Positions 1 through 8,344 of a stretch of 56,663 nucleotides of DNA are shown here, one piece after another. The notes under the pieces are model-generated. The model saw nothing but the letters and a program-made list of their open reading frames with translations. It searched no databases and was not told where the DNA came from. Numbering within the stretch: position 1 is the stretch's first letter; every line of letters begins with the position of its first letter. A program made the translations under genes and the position numbers. This stretch comes from Prevotellaceae bacterium (GTDB taxonomy: Bacteria > Bacteroidota > Bacteroidia > Bacteroidales > Paludibacteraceae), in the NCBI GenBank assembly GCA_020636695.1, contig JACJXJ010000007.1:1-56663 (forward strand), given 5' to 3'.

Positions 1-429
1 GATGCATTGGTGAAAAAACTTGACAAAGTAGTGTTCCCTGAAGCATTTTTGAAACGTTGGGTACTAGCTGCTAACGAAAACTTGACTGCCGAAACCGTAG
101 AAAAAGAGTTCGACTTAATGTTGAACGATTTGAAATGGTACCTTATCAAAAACCAACTAGCTAAAGCTAACGATTGCAAAGTAGAGAAAGAAGATATCGA
201 CGCTTTTGCTCGCAAAATGGCTAAAATTCAATTTGCTCAATATGGCATGTTGAATGTACCAGAAGATATTTTGGCTAACTACGCACAAGACATGTTGAAG
301 AAAGAAGAAACCATCAAAAACATGGTCGAAAAAGTGTTAGAAGAAAAAGTATTAGAGGTTGTAAAAGCGAGCGTTAAACTCGACAAAAAAGCAATTTCAT
401 ACGAAGACTTCAACAAAATGTTTGAATAA
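1..429 (+). CDS. tig: Trigger factor, C-terminal part (5' end outside window)
   Basis: This is the last 142 codons of an open frame that enters from the window edge (gat gca ttg gtg...) and stops at TAA 427-429. The sequence is rich in Lys, Glu and Ala with long predicted helices and a Phe-Glu end (SYEDFNKMFE). It matches the helical substrate-binding C-terminal domain of Bacteroidota trigger factor, the ribosome-bound peptidyl-prolyl isomerase and chaperone that receives nascent chains. The ribosome-binding and FKBP domains lie upstream of the window. The assignment rests on recognition of the C-terminal domain alone. A strong hairpin terminator follows directly, so this is the end of its transcript. 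Confidence 0.85.
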   Translation, partial: DALVKKLDKVVFPEAFLKRWVLAANENLTAETVEKEFDLMLNDLKWYLIKNQLAKANDCKVEKEDIDAFARKMAKIQFAQYGMLNVPEDILANYAQDMLKKEETIKNMVEKVLEEKVLEVVKASVKLDKKAISYEDFNKMFE

Positions 430-452
430 TTCTACGGAATTGAAATATGACC

Positions 453-490
453 AAAAGCACAAATTCCGCCCAAGGAGTTTGTGCTTTTTT
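453..490 (+). terminator. Rho-independent terminator after trigger factor
   Basis: An 11-bp perfect stem, AAAAGCACAAA (453-463) with TTTGTGCTTTT (478-488), encloses a 14-nt loop and ends in a T tract. It separates tig from folB. Confidence 0.85.
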
Positions 491-523
491 AGTTGAACCA
501 CCAACGCTTAAAACCGCTTAACA

Positions 524-874
524 ATGAAAACACAAATCACACTCAACGAGATGGAGTTCTACGCCTACCACGGCTATTACGCCGAAGAACGCCAAATTGG
601 CACCACCTTTTTGGTAAGCGTAACGCTCGATGTGGACTTTAGCGCTGCCGAACATTCTGACGAACTCACCGACACACTCAACTACGAGTTGGTGTACAAC
701 GTGGTGCGCCACGAAATGAAAACGCCTTCCAAACTCCTGGAACACGTAGCTTACCGCCTGCGTGAAGCACTTACAACGCACTTCCCTACCGTAACACACG
801 CCACCGTAACCGTAACCAAACTAAACCCACCACTAGGCGGTAAAGTTAAAAGTGCGTCTGTAACAATTGGATAA
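524..874 (+). CDS. folB: Dihydroneopterin aldolase
   Basis: The protein has 116 residues, the usual FolB length. FolB cleaves 7,8-dihydroneopterin to 6-hydroxymethyl-dihydropterin and glycolaldehyde in the cytosolic folate pathway. Visible hallmarks are the N-terminal YHG (15-17) followed by Glu21/Glu22, the LNY (52-54), the LLEH motif (71-74) whose Glu73 binds the pterin, and TKLNPPLGG (98-106) with the catalytic Lys99. The ATG at 524 is the first start in frame. No Shine-Dalgarno sequence is seen. The gene stands alone between the tig terminator and the hsdM promoter. A second folate gene, folC, lies about 9 kb away. Confidence 0.95.
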   Translation: MKTQITLNEMEFYAYHGYYAEERQIGTTFLVSVTLDVDFSAAEHSDELTDTLNYELVYNVVRHEMKTPSKLLEHVAYRLREALTTHFPTVTHATVTVTKLNPPLGGKVKSASVTIG

Positions 875-913
875 AAAAACAAATTAGTGTAAGTTTTACA
901 TCAACAAATGTTG

Positions 914-921
914 TATATTTG
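914..921 (+). promoter_or_regulatory. Bacteroidota-type -7 box upstream of hsdM
   Basis: TATATTTG fits the TAnnTTTG consensus of the Bacteroidota primary sigma factor. No clear TTTG -33 element is seen at the right spacing. The distance to the hsdM ATG implies a leader of roughly 85 nt. Confidence 0.5.
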
Positions 922-1009
922 TGCTTCTCAAAAACGCGGCATAGATTTCTTACAACCATTTATAAATGGTATAATACGTTACAAAACAATATAATTACAT
1001 AAAAAAAGC

Positions 1010-2557
1010 ATGACAAGCATAACCCAAAGAGCTGACTTACAAGCAAAAATATGGAAAATAGCCAACGAGGTACGTGGCGCCGTAGATGGATGGGATTTCA
1101 AACAGTTTGTACTCGGGGCACTTTTCTATCGTTTTATCAGCGAAAATTTCACCAATTATATTGAAGGTGGTGATGATAACATTGACTACGCAAAATTATC
1201 AGATGATGTCATAACACCTGAAATAAAAGAAGATGCCATTAAAACAAAAGGTTATTTTATCTATCCAAGTCAACTTTTTGTGAATATTGCCAAATCAGCC
1301 AATACCAATCCCAATCTCAACACAGATTTAAAAGCTATTTTTGATGCGATTGAAAGTTCCGCAAATGGTTATCCATCGGAACCTGATATTAAAGGATTGT
1401 TTGCCGATTTCGATACCACCAGCACACGATTGGGTAATACGGTTGAAAATAAAAATAGTCGGTTGGCTGCTGTACTTAAAGGGGTTGAAGAGTTGAATTT
1501 TGGCAATTTTGAGGATAACCAGATAGATTTGTTTGGCGATGCTTACGAATTTTTGATAAACAACTATGCCGCCAATGCGGGAAAGTCGGGAGGCGAATTT
1601 TTTACGCCACAGCACGTTTCCAAGCTCATTGCCCAATTGGCTATGCACAAGCAAACAAGTGTCAATAAGATTTATGACCCTGCGGCAGGCTCTGGTTCTT
1701 TGCTTTTGCAGGCTAAAAAACATTTCGACAATCATATCATCGAAGATGGATTTTTCGGGCAGGAGATAAACCATACGACCTACAATCTAGCTCGTATGAA
1801 TATGTTTTTGCACAATGTTAATTACGACAAATTTAACATGGCGCTTGGTGATACGCTTCGAGATCCACAATTTGGTGATGATAAACCATTTGATGCTATT
1901 GTGTCAAACCCACCCTATTCGGTAAATTGGATAGGCTCCGACGACCCCACACTGATTAACGACGACCGTTTTGCTCCTGCTGGTGTATTGGCACCTAAGT
2001 CAAAGGCAGACTTTGCTTTTGTACTTCACGCCTTAAGCTATCTATCGAGCAAAGGACGTGCCGCCATTGTCTGTTTCCCTGGCATCTTCTATCGTGGCGG
2101 TGCCGAACAAAAGATTCGGAAATATTTGATAGACAATAACTTTGTGGAAACCGTCATCTCATTGGCTCCAAACCTATTCTATGGCACTTCAATAGCGGTT
2201 AATATTTTGGTGCTTTCAAAACATAAATCCGATACCAAAACGCAGTTTATTGACGCGAGCGGCGAAGAGTTCTTCAAGAAAGTAACAAACAATAATGTTC
2301 TTGAAGATAAGCATATTGAGCGCATTATGGAACTCTTCGACAGCAAAGCAGACGTGGAACATGTGGCTAAGACTGTTGACAACTCTAAAATTGCAGAGAG
2401 TGATTATACCCTGTCGGTTAGCTCCTATGTGGAGGCTAAGGATAATCGTGAGAAAATAGACATTACGAAACTTAATGCCGAAATTGCCGAAACGGTAGTA
2501 AAGATAAATACGCTTCGTGCTGACATTGATGCCATAATCAAGGAAATTGAAGGATAA
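1010..2557 (+). CDS. hsdM: Type I restriction-modification system, methyltransferase (M) subunit
   Basis: The 515-residue HsdM makes N6-methyladenine at the site chosen by the S subunit, working as an M2S complex that also forms the core of the R2M2S nuclease. An N-terminal helical domain (about 1-160) is followed by the Rossmann methylase fold. That fold carries GEFFTP (195-200), the AdoMet-binding DPAAGSGS (223-230), and the catalytic NPPY (300-303) typical of adenine-N6 methylases. The C-terminal 60 residues are helical, as expected for S-subunit contact. The frame is intact and of normal length. It lies 3 bp before the rhuM remnant and about 2.6 kb before hsdR. No intact hsdS is found in between. 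Confidence 0.97.
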   Translation: MTSITQRADLQAKIWKIANEVRGAVDGWDFKQFVLGALFYRFISENFTNYIEGGDDNIDYAKLSDDVITPEIKEDAIKTKGYFIYPSQLFVNIAKSANTNPNLNTDLKAIFDAIESSANGYPSEPDIKGLFADFDTTSTRLGNTVENKNSRLAAVLKGVEELNFGNFEDNQIDLFGDAYEFLINNYAANAGKSGGEFFTPQHVSKLIAQLAMHKQTSVNKIYDPAAGSGSLLLQAKKHFDNHIIEDGFFGQEINHTTYNLARMNMFLHNVNYDKFNMALGDTLRDPQFGDDKPFDAIVSNPPYSVNWIGSDDPTLINDDRFAPAGVLAPKSKADFAFVLHALSYLSSKGRAAIVCFPGIFYRGGAEQKIRKYLIDNNFVETVISLAPNLFYGTSIAVNILVLSKHKSDTKTQFIDASGEEFFKKVTNNNVLEDKHIERIMELFDSKADVEHVAKTVDNSKIAESDYTLSVSSYVEAKDNREKIDITKLNAEIAETVVKINTLRADIDAIIKEIEG

Positions 2558-2560
2558 GCA

Positions 2561-2911
2561 ATGAATAACGAATTGAAATACTTAATTTATAATACGCCCG
2601 AAGAAGGCGTGTCGGTCAATGCTATTATCAAAGACGAGACCATTTGGCTTACTCAAAAAGCTATGGCAGAGCTCTTCGATTGCACTACAGACAATATATC
2701 ACTACACTTGAAAAACATATTTGCAGACGGTGAACTTGCTGAGTCCTCAACATCCGAGGAAATCTCGGTAGTTCAGAAAGAGGGTAATAGAAACGTTAAA
2801 AGAACTCCAAAGTTTTACAACCTCGATGCTATTATTTCGATGGGTTATCGCTCAATCCGTGCCAGAGAGCAAGCCAAAAAACTCTTACAAAAAGGAGGTT
2901 CAGATGAGTAA
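2561..2911 (+). pseudogene. rhuM: RhuM-family protein, 5' fragment with internal deletion
   Basis: The open frame of 116 codons begins like RhuM (virulence-protein RhuM family), a helix-turn-helix-like protein often encoded inside type I restriction loci. Visible hallmarks are DETIWLTQKAMAELF (25-39), followed by DNISLHLKNIFADGEL and YNLDAIISMGYR. RhuM proteins are normally about 330 residues. Here, right after GYR, the family sequence is lost and the frame closes with a short Lys-rich tail, overlapping the next ATG (2904). Remnants of the missing C-terminal half are found out of frame from about 3245. The role of RhuM is not established. This copy cannot make the full protein as written. Confidence 0.75.
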
Positions 2912-3296
2912 TTTAGAAAAACTGTTAGAGGGTGTAGCCGTGGAGTGGAAAGCTTTATGGGAAGTTACCACCTGGGATAAAAGATTCAATGCTGTTGACA
3001 ACTATAAACAACCAAAAATAATTAAATATAATTATTTACTTTCTAATGAAATTAAACCTTTAATTTTAGAGAAAGGGAATGTTAAGTTACTTACTACAAA
3101 TGAAACCGATTTTTGGACTTCAGAGGAACTTGCAGGTGAACTAATATCTAATGCTGAAGTTATTGCCATACCATGGGGAGGTAATGTTATTGTGCAATAT
3201 TATAATGGTAAGTTTTTAACAAGTGATAACAGATCCGGATTGTACAAACCAAAGAAATATGGGACTTACCACGTGGTAAAAATGCCCCGATGGTAG
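2904..3296 (+). pseudogene. hsdS: Type I specificity subunit (HsdS), 5' fragment with one partial target-recognition domain
   Basis: Translation from ATG 2904 gives MSNLEKLLEGVAVEWKALWE, the typical opening of an HsdS subunit with the VEWKALGE-like entry into the first target-recognition domain. An AGGAGG sequence (2893-2898) sits 5 nt upstream. It doubles as the end of the rhuM fragment and is one of the few Shine-Dalgarno-like sites here. The recognition domain reads cleanly to about residue 112 (LTSDNRS), then the sequence becomes RhuM-like (KPKKYG..., equivalent to the RhuM KKYMGLTTW) and the frame ends at 131 codons. HsdS is normally about 400 residues with two such domains, so this fragment could not give normal two-domain specificity. 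Confidence 0.75.
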
Positions 3297-3595
3297 AATT
3301 CAAAAAGTGATGTAACTATTGCCAAAAATTATTTGGACGAAAACAATTCCGACAGTTAGAACGCACCGTTACTGCCTATTTCGATTATATCGAGGATCTG
3401 ATTGGCAGAAAAACCTTTACCTTGGAAGAGTTCGCTGCCAGTATCAACGAATTTTGGCTTTTGAAAATGATTTCTACATGGCAAATAGGCTAAGCAAAAA
3501 GCAAGCAGAGCTAAAGCCAAGCAGAATTGACAATTTAACAAAACACAAAGATAATCTCCGACTTGAAAAGGGCTTAAATCCTATCAAAAGGTAAA
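3245..3595 (+). pseudogene. RhuM-family protein, 3' remnant with many small indels
   Basis: Reading across frames recovers the C-terminal half of RhuM in order: KKY-GLTTW (about 3253-3278), PDGRIQK (about 3288-3307), DVTIAKNYLDE (3309-3341), FRQLERTVTAYFDYIEDLI (about 3347-3403), TFTLEEFAASINEF (about 3413-3454), LAF (about 3456-3464), KKQAELK (about 3497-3517), and a degraded match to FNKTQ...SDFDK to about 3580. Frame changes fall between nearly every block, yet the amino acids inside each block are well conserved. This pattern of lost single bases with few substitutions is discussed in the findings. The longest open frames inside it are not genes. Confidence 0.65.
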
Positions 3596-4525
3596 GATGA
3601 GTAATTTAGAAAACTGTTAGAGGTGTAGCCTGGTGGAAGCTGGAAGTTACCGAGCCTGGAAAAATTCAATACTGTTACAGCTAAACAACCAAAATTAACC
3701 ATGAAATTCCATTTAAGAGAAGACCACCAAATAAACCTTTATGCACATTCAGCTGTGTTCTAGTTTTTACCGCCATGAGGTAAAATGGAATGTAATTAAC
3801 AAGGATAACAAGAAATGGCATATAAAATTTCTTGTACAATCTTATTTTCTTAAAAAAATAATAAAAGCACCAGGAATTGTAGAATATTGGAGAAGTCTAT
3901 TCCACTCCACGTACAAGCCATGGTTCGATTTTGGATGGAAATTTTCGACGCTTACAGCGGAGCTGCAAGCAGAGGAAAATCAATACGATATTATCGCAGC
4001 TGGTTACTGACATCTATGGAAGAATCGACCAGCCTCACTACGTTCGAGCCAGTCAACACTTCCATAAGACGACCACCAAAACAACCAAGCCGCACCGAAT
4101 TCACACAACCATTCTGTTTTGCCCAGGTAAAGTGGAATGGAAAACGCTGGGAGGGGACTGAAAGAAACTCGGTAGAAGAATTTTAAAAGAATCAATTAAA
4201 GACAATCAATCTCGCATCATTGCTCATTTGATGAAAAAAGAGAAAAGTTATATCCGATTATGTATTTCATAGTTTTGAAAACTCAATATAATATTTTTTA
4301 GTTATCAACAAAGCAAATCTCTTTGGAATGGAACTCGTTTATAATGTTTTGAAATGATTACTATAACCATTCCTTCTTCGAAGAACAATCCGTATTGTTT
4401 CCATTCTCGATAAATTCGATACATTAACTAATTCAATCACAGAAGGTTTGCCAAAAGAGATTGAATTACGTCAAAAGCAGTATGAATATTATAGAGATAA
4501 GTTATTAACTTTTCCAAAAGTCTGA
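3596..4525 (+). pseudogene. hsdS: Second HsdS copy, heavily disrupted
   Basis: The segment starts with a degraded direct repeat of the hsdS start at 2904 (ATGAGTAATTTAGAAAA, then a lost A and a lost G). It continues with recognisable HsdS landmarks in shifting frames: TLTAELQAE-NQYD and YYRSWLLT (about 3943-4012), which form the central conserved helix; VEWKTLG (about 4131-4152), the entry to a second recognition domain; and a clean C-terminal block (4391-4525) reading RIVSILDKFDTLTNSITEGL then ELRQKQYEYYRDKLLTF and TGA. Total length is about 930 bp against a usual 1.2 kb. As written no functional specificity subunit can be made. The short open frames at 3741-4186 are by-products and I do not call them genes. 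Confidence 0.7.
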
Positions 4526-4598
4526 ACTGTGATTTTTATGATTAATAAGATAAAAAAAATATACGCATCATATAAATCAAATAAATCTTAGTTCAGAC
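4520..4598. repeat. Imperfect palindromic element, copy A
   Basis: GTCTGAACT (4520-4528) and AGTTCAGAC (4590-4598) are exact inverted ends. The arms extend to about 25 bp (4520-4544 and 4574-4598) with GATTT/AAATC blocks matching at roughly 20 of 25 positions. The middle is A-rich. The left arm contains the TGA stop of hsdS. A related copy lies at 5061-5127, so the two flank the GxxExxY gene. Confidence 0.75.
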
Positions 4599-4607
4599 AA
4601 GCAGCTG

Positions 4608-5075
4608 ATGAATTCAATAGAAAATTTTAATACTAGTGCCATGCAAAATCAAGGTAATCAAATAACTCAAAACAGTTATCATTCAGCTTACAAGTATTCA
4701 GAACTCACAGGCAAAATAATTGGTTGTGCCATGGCTGTTCATAAAGCATTAGGCAGCGGTTTTCAGGAAGTGATTTATCAGCGAGCATTAGAAATTGAAA
4801 TGCGTGAAGCGGCCATTTCATTTAATAGAGAATTTGAAATGCCCATTTTTTATCGTGAACAGCAAATAGGAACACGCAGGGTTGATTTTTTAGTAGAAGG
4901 TGTTATTTCTGTTGAATTAAAGGCAATCACAAAATTAGAAGATGTGCATTTTGCACAAGCCATCAATTATCTAGAGGCTTATAATTTGGAAATTGGGTTA
5001 TTGATAAATTTTGGAGAAACCAGCCTGAATTTCAAAAGGCTTACCAATAAAAAATATAAACCGACTTCACTATGA
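4608..5075 (+). CDS. GxxExxY family protein (PD-(D/E)XK nuclease-like)
   Basis: The 155-residue protein carries the family signature GFQEVIY at 51-57. The core begins near LTGKIIGCAMAVHKALG (33-49). Family members are assigned to the PD-(D/E)XK nuclease superfamily, and candidate catalytic residues are in place: Glu54, Asp93 (RRVDF) and Glu103-Leu-Lys105 (SVELKA). Activity and substrate of the family are not settled. The first 27 residues look poorly conserved, so ATG 4641 (Met12) is an alternative start. The gene sits between the hsdS remnant and hsdR and is enclosed by two copies of a palindromic element, one of which supplies its TGA stop. It may be a mobile cassette rather than part of the restriction enzyme. 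Confidence 0.85.
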   Translation: MNSIENFNTSAMQNQGNQITQNSYHSAYKYSELTGKIIGCAMAVHKALGSGFQEVIYQRALEIEMREAAISFNREFEMPIFYREQQIGTRRVDFLVEGVISVELKAITKLEDVHFAQAINYLEAYNLEIGLLINFGETSLNFKRLTNKKYKPTSL

Positions 5076-5127
5076 TTTTTTTGATTTTCAAGGAAATCAA
5101 AGAAATCAAAAGAATCGTAGTTCAGAC
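5061..5127. repeat. Imperfect palindromic element, copy B
   Basis: The right arm (5103-5127) matches the right arm of copy A at 22 of 25 positions and ends in the same TAGTTCAGAC. The left arm (about 5061-5088) is diverged but keeps the TATGATTTTTTTGATT pattern and holds the TGA of the GxxExxY gene. A further TTCAGAC occurs at 5133-5139, just before the hsdR ATG. Confidence 0.65.
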
Positions 5128-5142
5128 AATAATTCAGACCAT

Positions 5143-8100
5143 ATGAGCACTTATAAAACCATAGCAGAATCGAAGAACTTTATTGTTCTCGAAGATTATA
5201 CCAAATACGCGGTATTACACGACACTCCCGCCACTTACCAAACAGAAGCAGCTTTGGAACGTGAGTTTATTCAAGATCTGGTAAATCAAGGTTACGAACA
5301 CTCCACCACCATCACATCGCCCCAAACGATGCTTGCCAACGTCAGAATGCAAATTCAGGCACTCAATAACGTAACGTTTAGCGACAGCGAGTGGGCGCGC
5401 TATGTAGAGGAATATCTCGATAAGCCAAGTGACAACCTAGTAGAGAAAACACGCAAAATACACGATAACTATATCTACGATTTTGTGTTCGACGATGGCC
5501 ACATTCAAAATATCTATTTAGTAGATAAAAAGGAGATTACACGCAATAAATTGCAGGTAATTTCGCAATTTGAGCAAACAGGCACACACGCTAATCGCTA
5601 CGATGTAACAATACTGGTAAACGGTTTGCCACTGATACAAGTAGAGTTAAAAAAACGAGGCGTAGCCATACGTGAGGCATTCAACCAAGTACATCGTTAT
5701 ACCAAAGAGAGTTTTAACAGCGACAATTCGCTCTACAAATACCTGCAAATCTTTGTTATCTCTAATGGCACAGATAGCCGTTACTTTGCCAACACGGTTG
5801 AGCGCAACAAAAACAACTTCGACTTTACCATGAACTGGGCAAAAGCCGATAATCTATTGATTAAAGATCTTAAAGATTTTACGGCTACTTTTTTCCAACA
5901 AAATACGATTCTAAACATACTGCTCACCTATTCGGTATTCGACACAAACGACACATTGCTCATTATGCGACCTTACCAAATAGCAGCAACAGAGCGTATA
6001 TTGTGGAAAATTAGAAGTTCGTATCACGCCAAAAAGTGGAGCACCACAGAGGGCGGCGGATATATATGGCACACCACAGGCTCGGGCAAGACATTAACCA
6101 GTTTCAAAGCTGCGCGCTTGGCAACACAACTCGATTTTGTGGATAAAGTGTTCTTTGTGGTCGACCGTAAGGACTTGGACTTCCAAACGATGAAAGAGTA
6201 CCAACGATTCTCACCCGATAGCGTAAACGGTTCGGACAGCACAGCTGGGTTAAAACGGAATATCGAAAAAAACGACAATAAAATTATCGTCACCACCATA
6301 CAGAAACTCAATCTGTTGATGAAGAATGAGAGCGAACTGCCCATTTATCAAAAGCAAGTGGTATTTATCTTCGACGAATGCCACCGTTCGCAATTCGGAG
6401 AAGCACAAAAGAACCTCCAGAAAAAATTCAAAAAGTACTATCAATTTGGCTTTACTGGAACGCCTATATTTCCCGTTAATGCTTTGGGTTCAGAAACAAC
6501 CGCAAGTGTTTTCGGACACGAATTGCACGCATACGTTATTACTGACGCCATCAGAGATGAAAAAGTCTTAAAATTTAAAGTTGATTATAACGATGTTCGC
6601 CCTAAATTCAAGCATATTGAGTGCGAACAGGACGAACAAAAGTTAAGTGCCGCCGAGAATCATAAGGCGTTACTACACCCTGCCCGTATCAACGAAATAG
6701 CGCACTATATACTCCAAAATTACAAAATCAAAACCCACCGAACTCAAGGAGGAGGTAAAGGATATAATGCAATGTTTGCCGTAAACAGTGTCGATGCTGC
6801 AAAATGCTATTATGAAGAACTCAATCGCCTTCAAAAAGACAAAGAAAAACCGCTCAAAATTGCGACGATATTCTCTTACGCTGCCAACGAGGAACAAAAT
6901 GCTATTGGTGACATTGTAGATGAAACATTTGAACCATCGGCTATGGACCAAAGTGCAAAAGAATTTTTGACAAAAGCCATAAACGATTATAACGCCATGT
7001 TCCACACAAGTTATGGCGTTGACAGCCGAGAGTTTCAAAACTATTATCGCGACCTTGCCAAAAGAGTCAAAAACAAGGAAGTTGATCTTATCATTGTTGT
7101 GGGCATGTTCCTTACAGGCTTTGATGCTCCTACGTTAAATACACTGTTTGTTGACAAAAACCTACGCTATCACGGTTTAATGCAGGCATTTTCTCGCACT
7201 AACCGCATCTGTGATTCTACCAAGACGTTTGGTAATATTGTTACTTTCAGAGATTTAGAGCAAACCACGGTGGATGCTATCACGCTATTTGGTGACAAAA
7301 ACACTAAAAACATTGTGCTTGAAAAGAGTTATAAAGAGTATTTGGACGGCTTTACAGATATTATGACAGGAGAAGCTCGTCGTGGCTACAATGAGGTTGT
7401 CAAAGAGTTGAACGATAAATTCCCTGACCCAGAAGCGATAGTAACAGAGCGTGCAAAAAAAGAGTTTGCAAAATTATTTGGAGAATATCTGCGTGTAGAA
7501 AATATACTTCAGAACTACGATGAATTTACAAACCTGAAAGTTTTTCAAACCATAGACATAACCGACCCAAAAGCTGTTGAAGCATTTAAAGAAACTCATT
7601 TCGTAACAGACGAGGATATAGCTACAATGCAACGTATTGAAGTACTTGCAGACCGTACAGTACAAGATTACCGTTCCACCTACAACGACATTCGTGACTG
7701 GTTACGACAAAAACGAAGTGGCAAGGAAGCTGAAGATTCTAAAATTGATTGGGATGAAGTTGTTTTTGAAATAGACCTCCTTAAATCACAAGAGATTGAC
7801 CTTGATTATATTCTCGAATTAGTTTTTGAACATAACAAACAAACCCAGGATAAAAATACATTAATAGAGGAAATCCGTCGAGTTATTCGTGCAAGCATTG
7901 GCAATCGAGCAAAAGAAAGTTTAGTTGTTGATTATATCCATGCAACAGACCTTGATGCTATCCTTGATAAAGCAAGCATCTTAGATTCATTCTACGCTTA
8001 TGCACGTGTTAAACAGAAAGCTGAGGCAGAACAGCTAATTGCAGAAGAGAATTTGAATGCAGCGGAAGCTAGACGTTACATAACCACCTCTTTAAAGCGT

Positions 8101-8250
8101 GAATTTGCCAGCGAAAATGGGACAGAACTCAACAGTTTATTGCCTAAAATGAGCCCTCTAAATCCTCAGTATCTCACAAAAAAACAGAATGTATTCCAAA
8201 AGCTATCATCATTTGTTGAAAAATTTAAGGGAATTGGAGGTCAACTCTAA
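5143..8250 (+). CDS. hsdR: Type I restriction enzyme, endonuclease/translocase (R) subunit
   Basis: The 1035-residue protein is full length for HsdR, which translocates DNA using ATP and cuts far from unmethylated sites in complex with HsdM and HsdS. The N-terminal PD-(D/E)XK nuclease shows RYDVTIL (Asp154) and QVELKKRG (Glu168, Lys170). The SF2 motor follows with Walker A TTGSGKT (311-317), the DECH box (411-414), FTGTP (437-441), and the later QAFSRTNR motif. The C-terminal helical part contacts the methylase core. The frame is clean, unlike the region upstream. Without an intact hsdS nearby its activity depends on an S subunit from elsewhere or on the hsdS breaks being sequence errors. Confidence 0.97.
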   Translation: MSTYKTIAESKNFIVLEDYTKYAVLHDTPATYQTEAALEREFIQDLVNQGYEHSTTITSPQTMLANVRMQIQALNNVTFSDSEWARYVEEYLDKPSDNLVEKTRKIHDNYIYDFVFDDGHIQNIYLVDKKEITRNKLQVISQFEQTGTHANRYDVTILVNGLPLIQVELKKRGVAIREAFNQVHRYTKESFNSDNSLYKYLQIFVISNGTDSRYFANTVERNKNNFDFTMNWAKADNLLIKDLKDFTATFFQQNTILNILLTYSVFDTNDTLLIMRPYQIAATERILWKIRSSYHAKKWSTTEGGGYIWHTTGSGKTLTSFKAARLATQLDFVDKVFFVVDRKDLDFQTMKEYQRFSPDSVNGSDSTAGLKRNIEKNDNKIIVTTIQKLNLLMKNESELPIYQKQVVFIFDECHRSQFGEAQKNLQKKFKKYYQFGFTGTPIFPVNALGSETTASVFGHELHAYVITDAIRDEKVLKFKVDYNDVRPKFKHIECEQDEQKLSAAENHKALLHPARINEIAHYILQNYKIKTHRTQGGGKGYNAMFAVNSVDAAKCYYEELNRLQKDKEKPLKIATIFSYAANEEQNAIGDIVDETFEPSAMDQSAKEFLTKAINDYNAMFHTSYGVDSREFQNYYRDLAKRVKNKEVDLIIVVGMFLTGFDAPTLNTLFVDKNLRYHGLMQAFSRTNRICDSTKTFGNIVTFRDLEQTTVDAITLFGDKNTKNIVLEKSYKEYLDGFTDIMTGEARRGYNEVVKELNDKFPDPEAIVTERAKKEFAKLFGEYLRVENILQNYDEFTNLKVFQTIDITDPKAVEAFKETHFVTDEDIATMQRIEVLADRTVQDYRSTYNDIRDWLRQKRSGKEAEDSKIDWDEVVFEIDLLKSQEIDLDYILELVFEHNKQTQDKNTLIEEIRRVIRASIGNRAKESLVVDYIHATDLDAILDKASILDSFYAYARVKQKAEAEQLIAEENLNAAEARRYITTSLKREFASENGTELNSLLPKMSPLNPQYLTKKQNVFQKLSSFVEKFKGIGGQL

Positions 8251-8313
8251 ACCAATAAATTTATATCACGATTCCTGTCAAAAACAGCACATTCGACAAG
8301 TTGTTATAACGCT

Positions 8314-8343
8314 AAAAAGGCCGCTGAATAGCGACCTTTTTTT
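8314..8343 (-). terminator. Duplicate of the tRNA-Val terminator hairpin
   Basis: The AAGG(C/T)CGCT / AGCG(A/G)CCTT stem with A and T tracts is the same hairpin as at 9582-9611 and lies at the same place next to the truncated tRNA copy. It can also terminate hsdR on the plus strand. Confidence 0.7.
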
Positions 8344-8344
8344 G

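Noticed and set aside
3319..3594. A 91-codon open frame as a novel small protein.
   Set aside because: Other frames of the same DNA give strongly conserved RhuM C-terminal blocks, so this is RhuM sequence read partly out of frame.
3741..4186. Several overlapping open frames of 63-99 codons on both strands as possible small genes.
   Set aside because: They lie inside the disrupted hsdS copy. Pieces of HsdS helix sequence are seen in alternating frames, so the frames are by-products.
2904..4525. Invertible hsdS phase-variation locus.
   Set aside because: The two hsdS starts are in the same orientation, no inverted repeats of hsdS size and no recombinase gene are seen. Direct-repeat recombination remains possible.
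4520..4598. Palindrome A as an ordinary Rho-independent terminator.
   Set aside because: Arms are imperfect with a loop of about 29 nt, no T tract follows, and a sequence-related second copy lies on the other side of the GxxExxY gene, so a repeat element fits better.
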